A stretch of DNA of 45,826 bases from an uncultured Hyphomicrobiales bacterium (GTDB lineage: Bacteria > Pseudomonadota > Alphaproteobacteria > Rhizobiales > Beijerinckiaceae): NCBI GenBank assembly GCA_903824185.1, contig CAIJVU010000024.1, positions 1 through 45,826 of the forward strand. Direction: 5' to 3'. The notes under the pieces were generated by a model, which worked only from the letters and a program-made list of their open reading frames with translations, did not search any database and had not been told where the DNA came from. Shown here piece by piece: positions 14,886 to 25,244 of this stretch. Position 1 is the stretch's first letter. Every line of letters starts with the position of its first letter. The position numbers were made by a program, and so were the translations under genes.

Positions 14886-15367
14886 AAACCCAATTCAAGC
14901 GCCAGCGGACCCAATAAACTCAGCACAACAAAAAAGCTCAGGATCAGACGTAAGGATCCGAACCACCGCGGCACAAGGCGTTGCTTCACGAGGTGTATAT
15001 CAAGCACCAACAGGCATAAAAACAAAGTGATCAACACGATCAAATCATAGGGTCGGGGTATGGCCAAAGCCAACCATGCAACAAGGCTCGGACAAACCGA
15101 CACGATGAAAAGCGCGCTTTGCTGATTGGCAGGCACTGCAAAGGACAAGCCCCAGCGCACGCCCCCCAAAAAAGAGGCAATGAGGGCTGCATAGGTCAAT
15201 AAAGCATGGTGCAGCAGGCGATCGGGCAATCCCAAAGACACATCAAAATGCGGCAGGATGATCAGTCCCGACAGAGCAACAAAGGGGATAGCACCAGCCA
15301 GACCAAGCCATAAAGGCACGACAGGGATTGGCCGATCATCGCTCGCTGTGTCATGTTCACGCGTCAT
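14882..15367 (-). CDS. DUF3429 family membrane protein
   Basis: This 161-aa integral membrane protein has about five hydrophobic segments. The motif region ALIASFLGGVRWGL near residue 60-75 is typical of DUF3429 proteins of alpha- and gammaproteobacteria. Function unknown. It starts 19 bases after the end of the TSUP permease gene on the same strand, so the two may form a small operon of membrane proteins. Confidence 0.8.
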   Translation of the reverse strand: MTREHDTASDDRPIPVVPLWLGLAGAIPFVALSGLIILPHFDVSLGLPDRLLHHALLTYAALIASFLGGVRWGLSFAVPANQQSALFIVSVCPSLVAWLALAIPRPYDLIVLITLFLCLLVLDIHLVKQRLVPRWFGSLRLILSFFVVLSLLGPLALELGF

Positions 15368-15386
15368 GCAAAAACCTCTCTATGCC

Positions 15387-16274
15387 TCAGCCCGTTTGCA
15401 TAATCATATAAAAGAACCGCGCGGCAACAGCCAGCATCAAAAGCGCAAACCACAAGCGAAACGCCGAGGCTGACAATCGTCCGCCCACCATGCTGCCGAT
15501 ATGACCGCCGATCATACCGCCGACAACAAGCCAGAAAGCCAGAAGCGGATCAATGGGATGCTGCTGACTGATATGCAAAGCACTGGCCATCAGCATGGTG
15601 AAAAAAATCTGGAAGGAGGAGGTCGCCGCAGCCACAAGCACCGGCACATGAAACACTGTGATCAAGACCGGCACGATGACAAATCCGCCGCCTATCCCGA
15701 GCAACGTTCCTAAAAATCCGACCAAGGCCGCAAATCCTGCCAATGGCAGAGCACTGACAATGATCCGCGAACGCGTAAACCGCAACGGCCAAGGAAGGGC
15801 AGGCCATAAATGGGTAGCGTTTTCACCGGCCAGCTGATGCGGCAACACCACTGTTTGGCGACGGTGATGGCGCAATCCATCCACCAACATGGTCAAACCG
15901 CTGCCGCCCAGAAGCAGAAGAAACAATAGCTGTAAAACTACAGCGAGATGATCCTGCGCTTGCAACCGCGTAAAGGCCCAAACACCCAGCATTGTGCCGG
16001 GGATGCTGAAACTGACCAGCATCAGGCCCAGTTTCACATCGACATTGCCGCGCCGCCAATGGCTGATCAAAGCGGTGATGGTGGAGGCCGCGATTTGCGG
16101 GGCGGCGGTGGCCACAGCGATGGCGGGATCAACACCCATAAAGATCAAAAGCGGAGTCAGCAAAAACCCACCTCCGACCCCGAACAGGCCAGACAAGATC
16201 CCCACCGACATACTCATCAGAACAATCACGGCAAGGCTGACGGATGTCCCTCCGATCATCAGTGTCCAGGTCAT
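15387..16274 (-). CDS. TSUP (TauE/SafE-type) membrane permease
   Basis: This 295-aa inner-membrane permease carries two copies of the family signature, LSGLFGVGGGFLLTPLLI near residue 30 and GTLLGIGGGFVIVPVLI near residue 195. They mark the two inverted halves of the TSUP fold, with about eight membrane spans in all. Family members export sulfite or organosulfonates; the substrate here is not determined. It is the second of three TSUP genes in this window and not closely similar in sequence to the other two. Confidence 0.85.
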   Translation of the reverse strand: MTWTLMIGGTSVSLAVIVLMSMSVGILSGLFGVGGGFLLTPLLIFMGVDPAIAVATAAPQIAASTITALISHWRRGNVDVKLGLMLVSFSIPGTMLGVWAFTRLQAQDHLAVVLQLLFLLLLGGSGLTMLVDGLRHHRRQTVVLPHQLAGENATHLWPALPWPLRFTRSRIIVSALPLAGFAALVGFLGTLLGIGGGFVIVPVLITVFHVPVLVAAATSSFQIFFTMLMASALHISQQHPIDPLLAFWLVVGGMIGGHIGSMVGGRLSASAFRLWFALLMLAVAARFFYMIMQTG

Positions 16275-16460
16275 GCCGTTTTAACTCTCATCGCATCTGA
16301 CCTTGTTCAGATCCCTATCCGTCTTATAGGCCGCCTTGCGCAACGGCTTCATCATGTCTGTTTCTTGTTAGCGGGTTTTCGACCATCGCACCAGTGTCGA
16401 GGATCGGTCATGCCCGCGCCACCGCTCTGAAGTCGCGTCCCTCCCCCAAAAACCGGCCAC

Positions 16461-16490
16461 AAAAAAAGCGCGGCAGAAGCCGCGCTTTTA
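16461..16490. terminator. Rho-independent terminator after groEL (bidirectional)
   Basis: A GC stem GCGCGGC (16468-16474) / GCCGCGC (16479-16485) closes an AGAA loop. A-tract on the left and TTTT on the right let it work on either strand. On the minus strand it ends the groES-groEL transcript 31 bases after the groEL stop. Confidence 0.85.
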
Positions 16491-16520
16491 ATGGTTTGAG
16501 TGGTGAGGAGTTTGGACTTC

Positions 16521-18167
<1,647 letters not shown>

Positions 18168-18219
18168 CTAAGCTCCTGAATTCAATGGATAAAATGGGAT
18201 GATGGGATCAAACCGGCTG

Positions 18220-18507
18220 TTAGCCGATAATGCCCATTATGTCTGACTCTTTCATGATGATGAGGTCTTCACCATCGATCTTGACTTCGGTGCCTGACCA
18301 CTTGCCAAACAACACCTTGTCGCCTTTTTTCACATCGAGCGGAACAAGCTTGCCGCTTTCGTCGCGGTTGCCGGAACCAACGGAGATGACTTCGCCTTCC
18401 TGCGGCTTTTCCTTGGCGCTGTCAGGGATAATAATGCCACCTTTGGTCTTCTCGACGGATTCGAGACGGCGGACGAGTACACGATCGTGCAACGGACGGA
18501 ACTTCAT
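18220..18507 (-). CDS. groS: Co-chaperonin GroES (Hsp10)
   Basis: This 95-aa heptameric lid of GroEL starts [14 protein letters not shown]. The mobile loop is near residues 16-35 ([19 protein letters not shown]) and the dome follows with [10 protein letters not shown]. It is first gene of the groES-groEL operon, preceded by a perfect CIRCE operator and a consensus -35 promoter. Confidence 0.98.
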   Translation of the reverse strand: MKFRPLHDRVLVRRLESVEKTKGGIIIPDSAKEKPQEGEVISVGSGNRDESGKLVPLDVKKGDKVLFGKWSGTEVKIDGEDLIIMKESDIMGIIG

Positions 18508-18558
18508 GGACTTCCTCTCTGCAATAGGACGCGCACAGGGCGCGGGGTGAGGGTTGTG

Positions 18559-18585
18559 TTAGCACTCACAGAACATGAGTGCTAA
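18559..18585. promoter_or_regulatory. CIRCE operator (HrcA binding site)
   Basis: TTAGCACTC (18559-18567), a 9-base spacer and GAGTGCTAA (18577-18585) match the CIRCE consensus perfectly. HrcA represses groESL here and is released by protein-folding stress through GroEL titration. The hrcA gene itself is not in the window. Confidence 0.97.
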
Positions 18586-18596
18586 TTCGCTCAGTG

Positions 18597-18625
18597 CAGA
18601 TAGGAAGGGGGGGCTGGCGTGTCAA
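18597..18625 (-). promoter_or_regulatory. groESL promoter
   Basis: On the minus strand a consensus TTGACA (18625-18620) and TATCTG (18602-18597) are separated by 17 bases. They lie just upstream of the CIRCE operator, so bound HrcA would cover the transcription start. This is a housekeeping-sigma type promoter; no sigma-32 motif stands out. Confidence 0.8.
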
Positions 18626-18638
18626 GACGCCCGACCAG

Positions 18639-18673
18639 AAAAAAAGCGGCTTTCTTCGAAAACCGCCTTTTTT
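18639..18673. terminator. Rho-independent terminator after the DUF2076 gene
   Basis: A 9-bp stem (GCGGCTTTC 18646-18654 with GAAAACCGC 18658-18666, one G-T pair) has a 3-base loop. It is flanked by an A-run on the left and a T-run on the right. On the minus strand it lies directly after the DUF2076 stop and just upstream of the groESL promoter. Confidence 0.8.
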
Positions 18674-18678
18674 ATCGA

Positions 18679-19527
18679 TCAAGCCCAGTCGGAATCGTCA
18701 CCGGAGCCTGAAAAATCGTCCGATCCGCCAAAAAACCCGCCCTGATCGCCGCTGTCATAGCTGGCCGGCTGGACATTGGCATTGTCGAAAACAGGGCGCT
18801 CGGGCGGCAGAGGGGCTGAGGCTGGAAACGTCTCTGTGGCAGGCGATCCGCCTGCGGGCGCTGCGGCATTATTGATGTAGAAATTCTCGACCACATTGGT
18901 GGTTGAGGTGCTGGCACCCCCCATCATGCCACCGCCCAGCATCGAAGATCCGTGACCGCCAAAGGCCGATTTCAGACCGTCATAGAGCAAGGCGCCACCG
19001 GCCACACCGGCTGCCGTGGCCAAAGCACTGCCGAGAAATGAGCTGCCGCCCCCGCCAAAAGCGGACGGAGGAGCCGCCATGGGCTGGCCGCCAAAGCCTG
19101 GCTGCGGCGCGGCTTGCTGATAGGGCTGGGGTTGTGCAGGCGGGGCAGACGGAGCCGCCCGATTCCACACCGAGGTGGGTTGCGGCGGGGTCTGGGCTTG
19201 GGGCGACACCGAGGGAATTCCGCTTGGTGAGCGTCCGCCGCCAAACAGATTGGATGCCACACCGCCCAGAAAACTCGTGCTTTGCGCGGGCTGGCTTTTG
19301 CTTTCCAGCTCCTTCAGCTTGGCTTCAAGCTCCTCGATGCGTTTGGAGGCGGCTTTTAACCCCTCCTCCTGCACGATGACTGCTTGGGCCATCACATAGG
19401 GGGCATGGGGTGCCCGTTTCACGCCTTCGGCGATCAAGGCTTCGGCTTCGGGCTCGCGCGGGGCGGTGGCTGCCTGATTGATGCGATCAAACAGGCCGGT
19501 AATCAGCTGGCGTTCTTCAGGGCTCAT
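18679..19527 (-). CDS. DUF2076 family protein
   Basis: This 282-aa protein begins MSPEERQLITGLFDRI, the DUF2076 signature. A coiled-coil-like KRIEELEAKLKELESK follows at about 61-76. A long low-complexity Pro/Gln/Gly/Ala-rich region comes next, then a glycine-rich hydrophobic hairpin-like stretch (about 165-195) and an acidic Gly/Asp-rich tail. Members are periplasmic or membrane-linked proteins without known function, common in Gram-negative bacteria. Single gene with its own terminator. Function unknown. Confidence 0.8.
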   Translation of the reverse strand: MSPEERQLITGLFDRINQAATAPREPEAEALIAEGVKRAPHAPYVMAQAVIVQEEGLKAASKRIEELEAKLKELESKSQPAQSTSFLGGVASNLFGGGRSPSGIPSVSPQAQTPPQPTSVWNRAAPSAPPAQPQPYQQAAPQPGFGGQPMAAPPSAFGGGGSSFLGSALATAAGVAGGALLYDGLKSAFGGHGSSMLGGGMMGGASTSTTNVVENFYINNAAAPAGGSPATETFPASAPLPPERPVFDNANVQPASYDSGDQGGFFGGSDDFSGSGDDSDWA

Positions 19528-19649
19528 TCACGTCACTCCCATCAACTCATAAGGCTAAAGGCCGTTCAAAGCCCCTTTTCAAGAAGATCTGGTGTTTGCA
19601 AACGGGTTTGACAAGGGGTCAGTCCGTTTGGAGAAAAGTGATCAACAAA

Positions 19650-21011
19650 TCAGGCCGAATGATGGCTTTTCGACTGCAATAATGGCACCAGAGATGCAGG
19701 CACCGGCCCTCCTGTCGCCCAATCCAGCAGTTCCACACTATGCAGGACCGGCAAAGTCTGTCCTTCATCCGTGATGCCCTTACCGATCTGGGTCATACAA
19801 CCGAGATTGCCGGTTGCCACCACTTCAGGCCGCATTTTCATAATATTGCCGACCTTGCGGGCCCGCAGCCGACCGGCGATTTCCGGTTGCAGCAAATTAT
19901 AGGTTCCCGCCGAACCGCAGCAAATATGGCCTTCGGGGACGTCGCGCAGCACAAAACCAGCCTGTTTCAGCAGTTTTTTGGGCTCGTCGCGGATTTGCTG
20001 GCCATGTTGCATCGAACAGGCGGAGTGATAGGCCACCACGAGATCGGGGGTCTCTTTTGTTGGCGGCAATCCGAATTGCGTGACCACTTCGGTAATGTCT
20101 TTGGCAAGGCTGGCAATTTTTTGGGCCTTGTCCGCATAAGCGGGATCATCCCGAAACATAAAGCCATAATCTTTAACGGTCGTGCCACAGCCAGACGCGG
20201 TGATGACGATGGCATCCAGCCCGCCTTTGTCGATCTCGACCATAAAGGCATCGATGCTGGCTTTGGCTTGGGCATGCGCTTGGTCCTCACGCCCCATATG
20301 GTGCACCAAAGCCCCGCAACAGCCCTGCCCTTTGACATCGACGATCTCGACGCCCATGCGGGCCAGCAAGCGCATGGCGGCTTCATTGATCCCCGGATTG
20401 AGCACCGGTTGCGCACAGCCCTGCAACACCGCGACCCGTCCGCGCTTTTCAGCGGCCACAGGCAAGCTTTGGATCGGGCTTTTTTGATCGAGCCTGTTTT
20501 GATCAGGCAAGGCCTGAGGCGCCAATTCCAGCATCGCCGCAAGCCGCGGGCCGATCGCCGGAAGGGTTTTGACAAGAGAGGCGAAAGGACGCGCCAAAGC
20601 CGCCGCCCGCAAGGCCCAGCGGAACCGCGCGGGATAAGGCAGGACCGAGGCCAAAACCCAGCGCAGTAAGCGATCAGACCAATCGCGCTGATAGGTCTTT
20701 TCAATATGGGACCGCGCATGATCGACCAGATGCATATAATGCACACCCGACGGACAGGTGGTCATGCAGGACAGACAGGACAAACACCGGTCCACATGCT
20801 GCACCACTTCCCGCGTCGCGGGTCGGCCGTTTTCAAACATGTCCTTGATCAGATAAATCCGCCCGCGCGGGCTGTCGAGCTCGTCACCCAAAAGCAAATA
20901 GGTCGGGCAGGTCGCAGTACAAAATCCGCAATGCACGCACGAGCGCAAAATCTTTTCGGACGCCGCCATGGCGGGATTTTTCAAACTGTCGGGGCTGAAG
21001 AGCGTTTGCAT
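19650..21011 (-). CDS. glcF: Glycolate oxidase iron-sulfur subunit
   Basis: This 453-aa electron-transfer subunit belongs to the GlcDEF glycolate oxidase complex at the inner membrane. Two 4Fe-4S motifs occur at the N-terminus, CVHCGFCTATCP (about 25-36) and CLSCLSCMTTCP (about 76-87). Two cysteine-rich CCG domains follow (GCCGALVHHMG, then CCGSAGTYNLLQP), typical of heterodisulfide-reductase-like subunits that pass electrons towards quinone. It is last in the minus-strand order glcD-glcE-glcF and begins 5 bases after glcE. Confidence 0.95.
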   Translation of the reverse strand: MQTLFSPDSLKNPAMAASEKILRSCVHCGFCTATCPTYLLLGDELDSPRGRIYLIKDMFENGRPATREVVQHVDRCLSCLSCMTTCPSGVHYMHLVDHARSHIEKTYQRDWSDRLLRWVLASVLPYPARFRWALRAAALARPFASLVKTLPAIGPRLAAMLELAPQALPDQNRLDQKSPIQSLPVAAEKRGRVAVLQGCAQPVLNPGINEAAMRLLARMGVEIVDVKGQGCCGALVHHMGREDQAHAQAKASIDAFMVEIDKGGLDAIVITASGCGTTVKDYGFMFRDDPAYADKAQKIASLAKDITEVVTQFGLPPTKETPDLVVAYHSACSMQHGQQIRDEPKKLLKQAGFVLRDVPEGHICCGSAGTYNLLQPEIAGRLRARKVGNIMKMRPEVVATGNLGCMTQIGKGITDEGQTLPVLHSVELLDWATGGPVPASLVPLLQSKSHHSA

Positions 21012-21016
21012 CGTGA

Positions 21017-22204
21017 TTACATCCCCGCATACATACGACCGGGATTGAAAACCCGATCCGGATCAAAACTTTTCTTGATCCCGTCAGACAGACGCAGCAA
21101 AGGTTCGGACGGCGGCTCGAACACACCCGCCATGCCCCGCGTGCCCTCGCTGGCCCGCACCAGCATCGCATGCCCGCGAGCTTTGGCGGTTTCCGCACGG
21201 ATCAAATCGGAACCGGCCAATGAGGCCGAGGCCGTCGCGAGCCAGATCAGGCCACCGCCCCAATCCAGCACATAGCGGATCGGCCGTTTGGCACTGATGG
21301 CCGCCAGAAGGGCTGGAGCATGATCGGCAGGCACGGACAACCGCCAAACCGCTTCATTGCGCGGTTCCGCCAACCAGCGGGCATCGCGGATTTGCTGCCA
21401 CAAAGCGATGGAGGTCGCCTCTTCGACCACATCGGCCCGCGCCAAATCCTGCAAAAGGGTTTGTAATTTAGAGGCCCGGATCCTGACGGAATTTTCAAAG
21501 CCTTCCAAACGCAACAAGGTCGTGGCGACCCGATCAATCCCCACCGGCAAATGCGCCGCGCCGCTCACCTCGTAAGGCGATCCCAGCGCCATGGCCATGG
21601 CCTTGACGGCTTTGTGATCATCAAGGCCGATCAAGGCCAGCGACAGGCTTGTTTCGGGCCTTGGCAGAACCTTGAAGGTGAGTTCCGTCATCACCCCCAA
21701 AGTCCCCCATGAACCCGCCATCAATCGAGCCAAATCAAGACCGGTGACGTTTTTCACCACACGGCCACCCGACATCACGCTTTCACCCCGCCCATTGACC
21801 AAGCGCACGCCGATGAGGCTGTCGCGCAAGGCACCGGCCATGATCCGCCGCGGGCCGGAAAAATGGCTGGCCACCATGCCGCCCAGCGTCGGCTCGCCCT
21901 CGCTATGCATCAAGGGACGCAAATCCGCTGGCTCGAAAGGTAACATTTGGCCGCGCGCGGCCAATGTCTTTTCAACCTCGGCCACAGGCGTGCCCGCATA
22001 AGCGCCAAGCACCAGTTCGGCTGGTTCATACAAGGTGACACCCGTCATGGCCCGCATGGATAAGGTGCGCGGGGCTTGCATGCTGCGTCCGATCGCGCGT
22101 TTGGTAGCCCCGCCTTCAATCGCAATGAAGGTATGTTCCGCCCGCGCCAGCCTGACCGCTTCGGTAATATCTTTTTCCGTCATGGGCACAATATCATTGC
22201 TCAT
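21017..22204 (-). CDS. glcE: Glycolate oxidase FAD-binding subunit
   Basis: This 395-aa FAD-linked oxidase has a PCMH-type FAD-binding half (about 15-180, with IAIEGGATKRAIG, LGGMVASHFSGPRR and VVKNVTGLDL). GlcE is the shorter partner of GlcD, and both are needed for activity. It follows glcD by 27 bases and precedes glcF by 5 on the minus strand. Length is normal for the family (350-410 aa). Confidence 0.93.
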   Translation of the reverse strand: MSNDIVPMTEKDITEAVRLARAEHTFIAIEGGATKRAIGRSMQAPRTLSMRAMTGVTLYEPAELVLGAYAGTPVAEVEKTLAARGQMLPFEPADLRPLMHSEGEPTLGGMVASHFSGPRRIMAGALRDSLIGVRLVNGRGESVMSGGRVVKNVTGLDLARLMAGSWGTLGVMTELTFKVLPRPETSLSLALIGLDDHKAVKAMAMALGSPYEVSGAAHLPVGIDRVATTLLRLEGFENSVRIRASKLQTLLQDLARADVVEEATSIALWQQIRDARWLAEPRNEAVWRLSVPADHAPALLAAISAKRPIRYVLDWGGGLIWLATASASLAGSDLIRAETAKARGHAMLVRASEGTRGMAGVFEPPSEPLLRLSDGIKKSFDPDRVFNPGRMYAGM

Positions 22205-22231
22205 GCTGTTTTACTTTCTGTCTATTGAAAA

Positions 22232-23665
22232 TCAGGCGCTGACACGGCCATCAAGCGGAAAAACCTTGGCCGGATTAAGAAGCCATTGCTGATCAAACAC
22301 CGCCCGCACGCGCATTTGCTGCGCAAGATCAACCTCGCTGAATTGATAGCGCATCAAATCGCGTTTTTCGATCCCCACTCCGTGTTCGCCGGTCAGACAT
22401 CCGCCCACCTCGACACATAATTTGAGAATATCATTGCCTGCTTCTTCGGCTTTGCGCGCTTCTTCGGGATCATTGACGTTATAAAGAATTAGCGGATGCA
22501 AATTGCCGTCTCCGGCATGGAAAACATTGGCCACCCGCAAGCCATAATGCTTGGTAATTTCATCCATGCGCCGCAACACAAGCGGCAATTGTCCGGTCGG
22601 AATGGTGCCGTCCATGCAAATGTAATCGGCAATCCGTCCCGTCGCACCAAAAGCAGATTTGCGACCTTTCCAAATGGCCGCCGTTTCCATGGCGGATTTG
22701 GATTCGCGGATGGTGGAGACGCCATGCTGACGCGCAATATCGACAATGCGCGCTAAAGCCGCATCCATCTCCGCATCCGACCCCTCGACCTCGATGATCA
22801 GCAAGGCTTCGACATCGAGCGGATACCCCGCTTTGGCATAGGCCTCGCAGATTTCAATGGCCAGCTTGTCCATGAATTCCATGGCAACCGGAATGATCCC
22901 CGCGCCGATAATGGCTGCCACACAGGCACCTGCCTGTTCACTGCTCGGGAAGCCGAACAAGACCGGCCGCGCGCCCTCAGCCGCGCGCAAAATGCGCACG
23001 CTGACTTCCGTGACAATGCCGAGCTGCCCCTCAGAGCCTACGATCAAGGCCAGCCAATCATAGCCCGCGGCATCCATGGCCTCGCCGCCAATCTCGACAA
23101 TTGTGCCATCCATCAGCACCATTTTGACGCCTAGCACATTATTGGTGGTGGTGCCATATTTGAGGCAATGCGCGCCGCCTGAATTCATCCCGACATTGCC
23201 GCCGATGGTGCAGGCAAGCTGCGAGGACGGATCAGGCGCATAAAAAAAGCCTTCCGGCATCACATATTCGGATATTTTCAGATTGGTAATACCCGCCTCG
23301 ACCCGCATGGTGCGATTGGGAAAATTCACATCCAGCACGCGCGACATTTTGCTCAAGCAAATAATAATCGCGTCTTCCTGCGCAATCGCCCCGCCTGCCA
23401 GCGATGTCCCCGCACCGCGCGGAACAACCTTGACCCCGTGCTGATGGCAATAGGTCAGCAAAGCCGACACCATATCGGTATTTTGGGGCAAGGCCACGGC
23501 AAGCGGCATTTTCCGATAGGCCGTCAGGGCATCGGTTTCAAAGGCCCGCCGCTCATCCTCCGCAATCACCAGACAGTCGCTGGGTAAAATCTGCGCCAGA
23601 CCGGCGATAATCTCGTCGCGCCGATCAACTATGGCCTGATCGGGCCGTGGAAAAGCGATTCCCAT
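22232..23665 (-). CDS. glcD: Glycolate oxidase catalytic subunit
   Basis: This 477-aa FAD-dependent subunit oxidises glycolate (and often D-lactate) to glyoxylate. The FAD-binding PCMH domain (about 55-235) contains VVPRGAGTSLAGGAI and GGNVGMNSGGAHCLKYGTT. The C-terminal FAD-oxidase domain carries FHAGDGNLHPLI and GGCLTGEHGVGIEKR. First gene of glcDEF, divergent from a c-type cytochrome gene. The 23666-23943 spacer holds a small dyad (23703-23718) that may be an operator. Confidence 0.95.
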   Translation of the reverse strand: MGIAFPRPDQAIVDRRDEIIAGLAQILPSDCLVIAEDERRAFETDALTAYRKMPLAVALPQNTDMVSALLTYCHQHGVKVVPRGAGTSLAGGAIAQEDAIIICLSKMSRVLDVNFPNRTMRVEAGITNLKISEYVMPEGFFYAPDPSSQLACTIGGNVGMNSGGAHCLKYGTTTNNVLGVKMVLMDGTIVEIGGEAMDAAGYDWLALIVGSEGQLGIVTEVSVRILRAAEGARPVLFGFPSSEQAGACVAAIIGAGIIPVAMEFMDKLAIEICEAYAKAGYPLDVEALLIIEVEGSDAEMDAALARIVDIARQHGVSTIRESKSAMETAAIWKGRKSAFGATGRIADYICMDGTIPTGQLPLVLRRMDEITKHYGLRVANVFHAGDGNLHPLILYNVNDPEEARKAEEAGNDILKLCVEVGGCLTGEHGVGIEKRDLMRYQFSEVDLAQQMRVRAVFDQQWLLNPAKVFPLDGRVSA

Positions 23666-23702
23666 GAAGGCATTCCCCTGAACATGTCCTGTTATCTCTG
23701 TT

Positions 23703-23718
23703 TGATCTTACCCGATCA
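23703..23718. promoter_or_regulatory. Inverted repeat between glcD and cytochrome c, candidate operator
   Basis: TGATC (23703-23707) and GATCA (23714-23718) form a short dyad with a 6-base centre, about 40 bases upstream of glcD. GntR/FadR-type regulators of glycolate and lactate genes use short dyads of this kind, but no such regulator gene is in the window. Weak evidence from shape and position. The remaining spacer up to 23943 shows nothing else. Confidence 0.3.
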
Positions 23719-23943
23719 GAGCAGACTTTGAAGACTTTATTTTTCAAGCGCTTTTTGCGGCAATCTGTGGCTCAAGTCCCCATTAAGCAGCCACGTGACA
23801 CAAAACCGACCCGCAGCGATGTGGCGATGAGCGCGAGCAAAGCTGCCATGCACACTCCCCGGCCTGCCGGATTTTGCTTCCCAAAGCGCATTGTGCATGG
23901 CACAAATGGGTTCCAATCTCTTTCACCCTTCGAGGTTTTGATA

Positions 23944-24333
23944 ATGCGTCTGCCAACCGCCCTGTTTTTGTGCCTGTTTGCTGCCCTCGCCATCCGCCCC
24001 GCTGCGGCCCAAGATTCCGCTGCTGGTGAGAAAGTGTTCGTGAAATGCAGAGCCTGCCATCAAATCGGCGAAAGCGCCCGCAATGGCGTCGGCCCCAATC
24101 TCAATGGCCTGATCGGCCGCCATTCCGGCAGTGTTGAAGGCTATTCTTACTCAGAAGCCAATAAAAATTCTGGCCTGACATGGGATGAAGCCACTTTCCG
24201 CGACTATATCAAAAATCCCCGCGCCAAAATTCCCGCCACCAAAATGGCTTATGCGGGCCTGCAAAACGAGACCGAAATCGACAATCTCATTGCCTATCTG
24301 AAAGAATTTTCCGCTGACGGAAAACGCCAATAG
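23944..24333 (+). CDS. Class I c-type cytochrome (cytochrome c2-like), periplasmic
   Basis: This 129-aa protein has a signal peptide (about 1-22, ending RPAAAQ). The haem-binding motif CRACH lies at about 36-40 and the distal methionine ligand in IPATKMAYAG at about 100. The layout is of small soluble cytochrome c2/c550, an electron carrier between the bc1 complex and oxidases. The open frame runs back to 23728, but the ATG at 23944 gives the canonical signal peptide and has GAGG about 10 bases upstream. It sits between glcDEF and lutABC. Confidence 0.9.
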   Translation: MRLPTALFLCLFAALAIRPAAAQDSAAGEKVFVKCRACHQIGESARNGVGPNLNGLIGRHSGSVEGYSYSEANKNSGLTWDEATFRDYIKNPRAKIPATKMAYAGLQNETEIDNLIAYLKEFSADGKRQ

Positions 24334-24420
24334 GTTTTTGCCTCATCGGTCTAAATCGGTTAAATGAGAGCCAATCAAGGGCATCAAGCCCCTTGAAAAC
24401 AACAATAAGGGAGCGCGATT

Positions 24421-25209
24421 GTGACGGACCAAGCTGCCTCACGCCGCCCGATCAGGGTTGGTTTATTTGTGACCTGTCTTGTGGACCTGATGCGTCCCTC
24501 CATTGGTTTTGCGGCTCTCAAATTGCTGGAGCAGGCGGGCTGCAGCGTGGAAGTGCCCAGCCAGACCTGCTGCGGTCAGCCCGCTTATAATTCGGGTGAT
24601 CGCGCTAATAGCCGGGCTTTGGCGGAACAGGTCATCCGCGCCTTCTCCCATTGCGATTATGTCGTGGCCCCCTCGGGTTCTTGCGCTGGCATGATCCGCA
24701 AACATTATCCCGAACTTTTTGCGGATGATCCCAATCTCGCGCCCAAAGCACGGCTTCTCGCCGGAAAAACCCATGAATTGACGTCTTTTCTGGTTGATAT
24801 TCTGGGCGTGCGTCAGGTCGAAGCAAAATATGACGGCTCCGTCACCTATCATGACAGCTGCTCGGGCTTGCGCGAATTGAAAGTCAAAAGCCAGCCGCGC
24901 ACGCTGTTGGCCTCGGTGCAAGGCCTGACCCTTGTCGAAATGAACGAGAGCGAAGTCTGTTGCGGCTTCGGCGGCACATTCGCCGTCAAATATGGCGAGA
25001 TCTCAACCGCCATTGTCGAGAAAAAAACCGAAAATATCGCCAATGCCCACACCCATACGCTGTTGGCCGGTGATCTCGGATGCCTGATGAACATGGCAGG
25101 GAAACTCAGCCGTGAAGGCAAGCCCATTGCGGTGCGCCATGTCGCCGAAGTGCTGGCAGGCATGACCGACGAACCGCCGATTGCCGCCCCCGCCTCTTCG
25201 ACCCTCTGA
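24421..25209 (+). CDS. lutA: L-lactate utilisation protein A ((Fe-S)-binding)
   Basis: This 262-aa protein consists of two CCG cysteine domains: TCCGQP near residue 49 with SCAGM near 87, then HDSCSGLRE and VCCGFGG in the second half. LutA works with LutB and LutC in oxidation of L-lactate to pyruvate. The start codon is GTG, with AGGGAGCG nearby upstream. It is first in a plus-strand lutA-lutB-lutC operon, 35 bases before lutB. Confidence 0.9.
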   Translation: MTDQAASRRPIRVGLFVTCLVDLMRPSIGFAALKLLEQAGCSVEVPSQTCCGQPAYNSGDRANSRALAEQVIRAFSHCDYVVAPSGSCAGMIRKHYPELFADDPNLAPKARLLAGKTHELTSFLVDILGVRQVEAKYDGSVTYHDSCSGLRELKVKSQPRTLLASVQGLTLVEMNESEVCCGFGGTFAVKYGEISTAIVEKKTENIANAHTHTLLAGDLGCLMNMAGKLSREGKPIAVRHVAEVLAGMTDEPPIAAPASSTL

Positions 25210-25244
25210 CAACCACGTCCCCATTCCGTGAGGATATCGCGCCC

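Noticed and set aside
19740-20669. 309-codon open frame antisense to glcF
   Set aside because: Shadow of glcF; Gln/His/Arg-rich without motifs.
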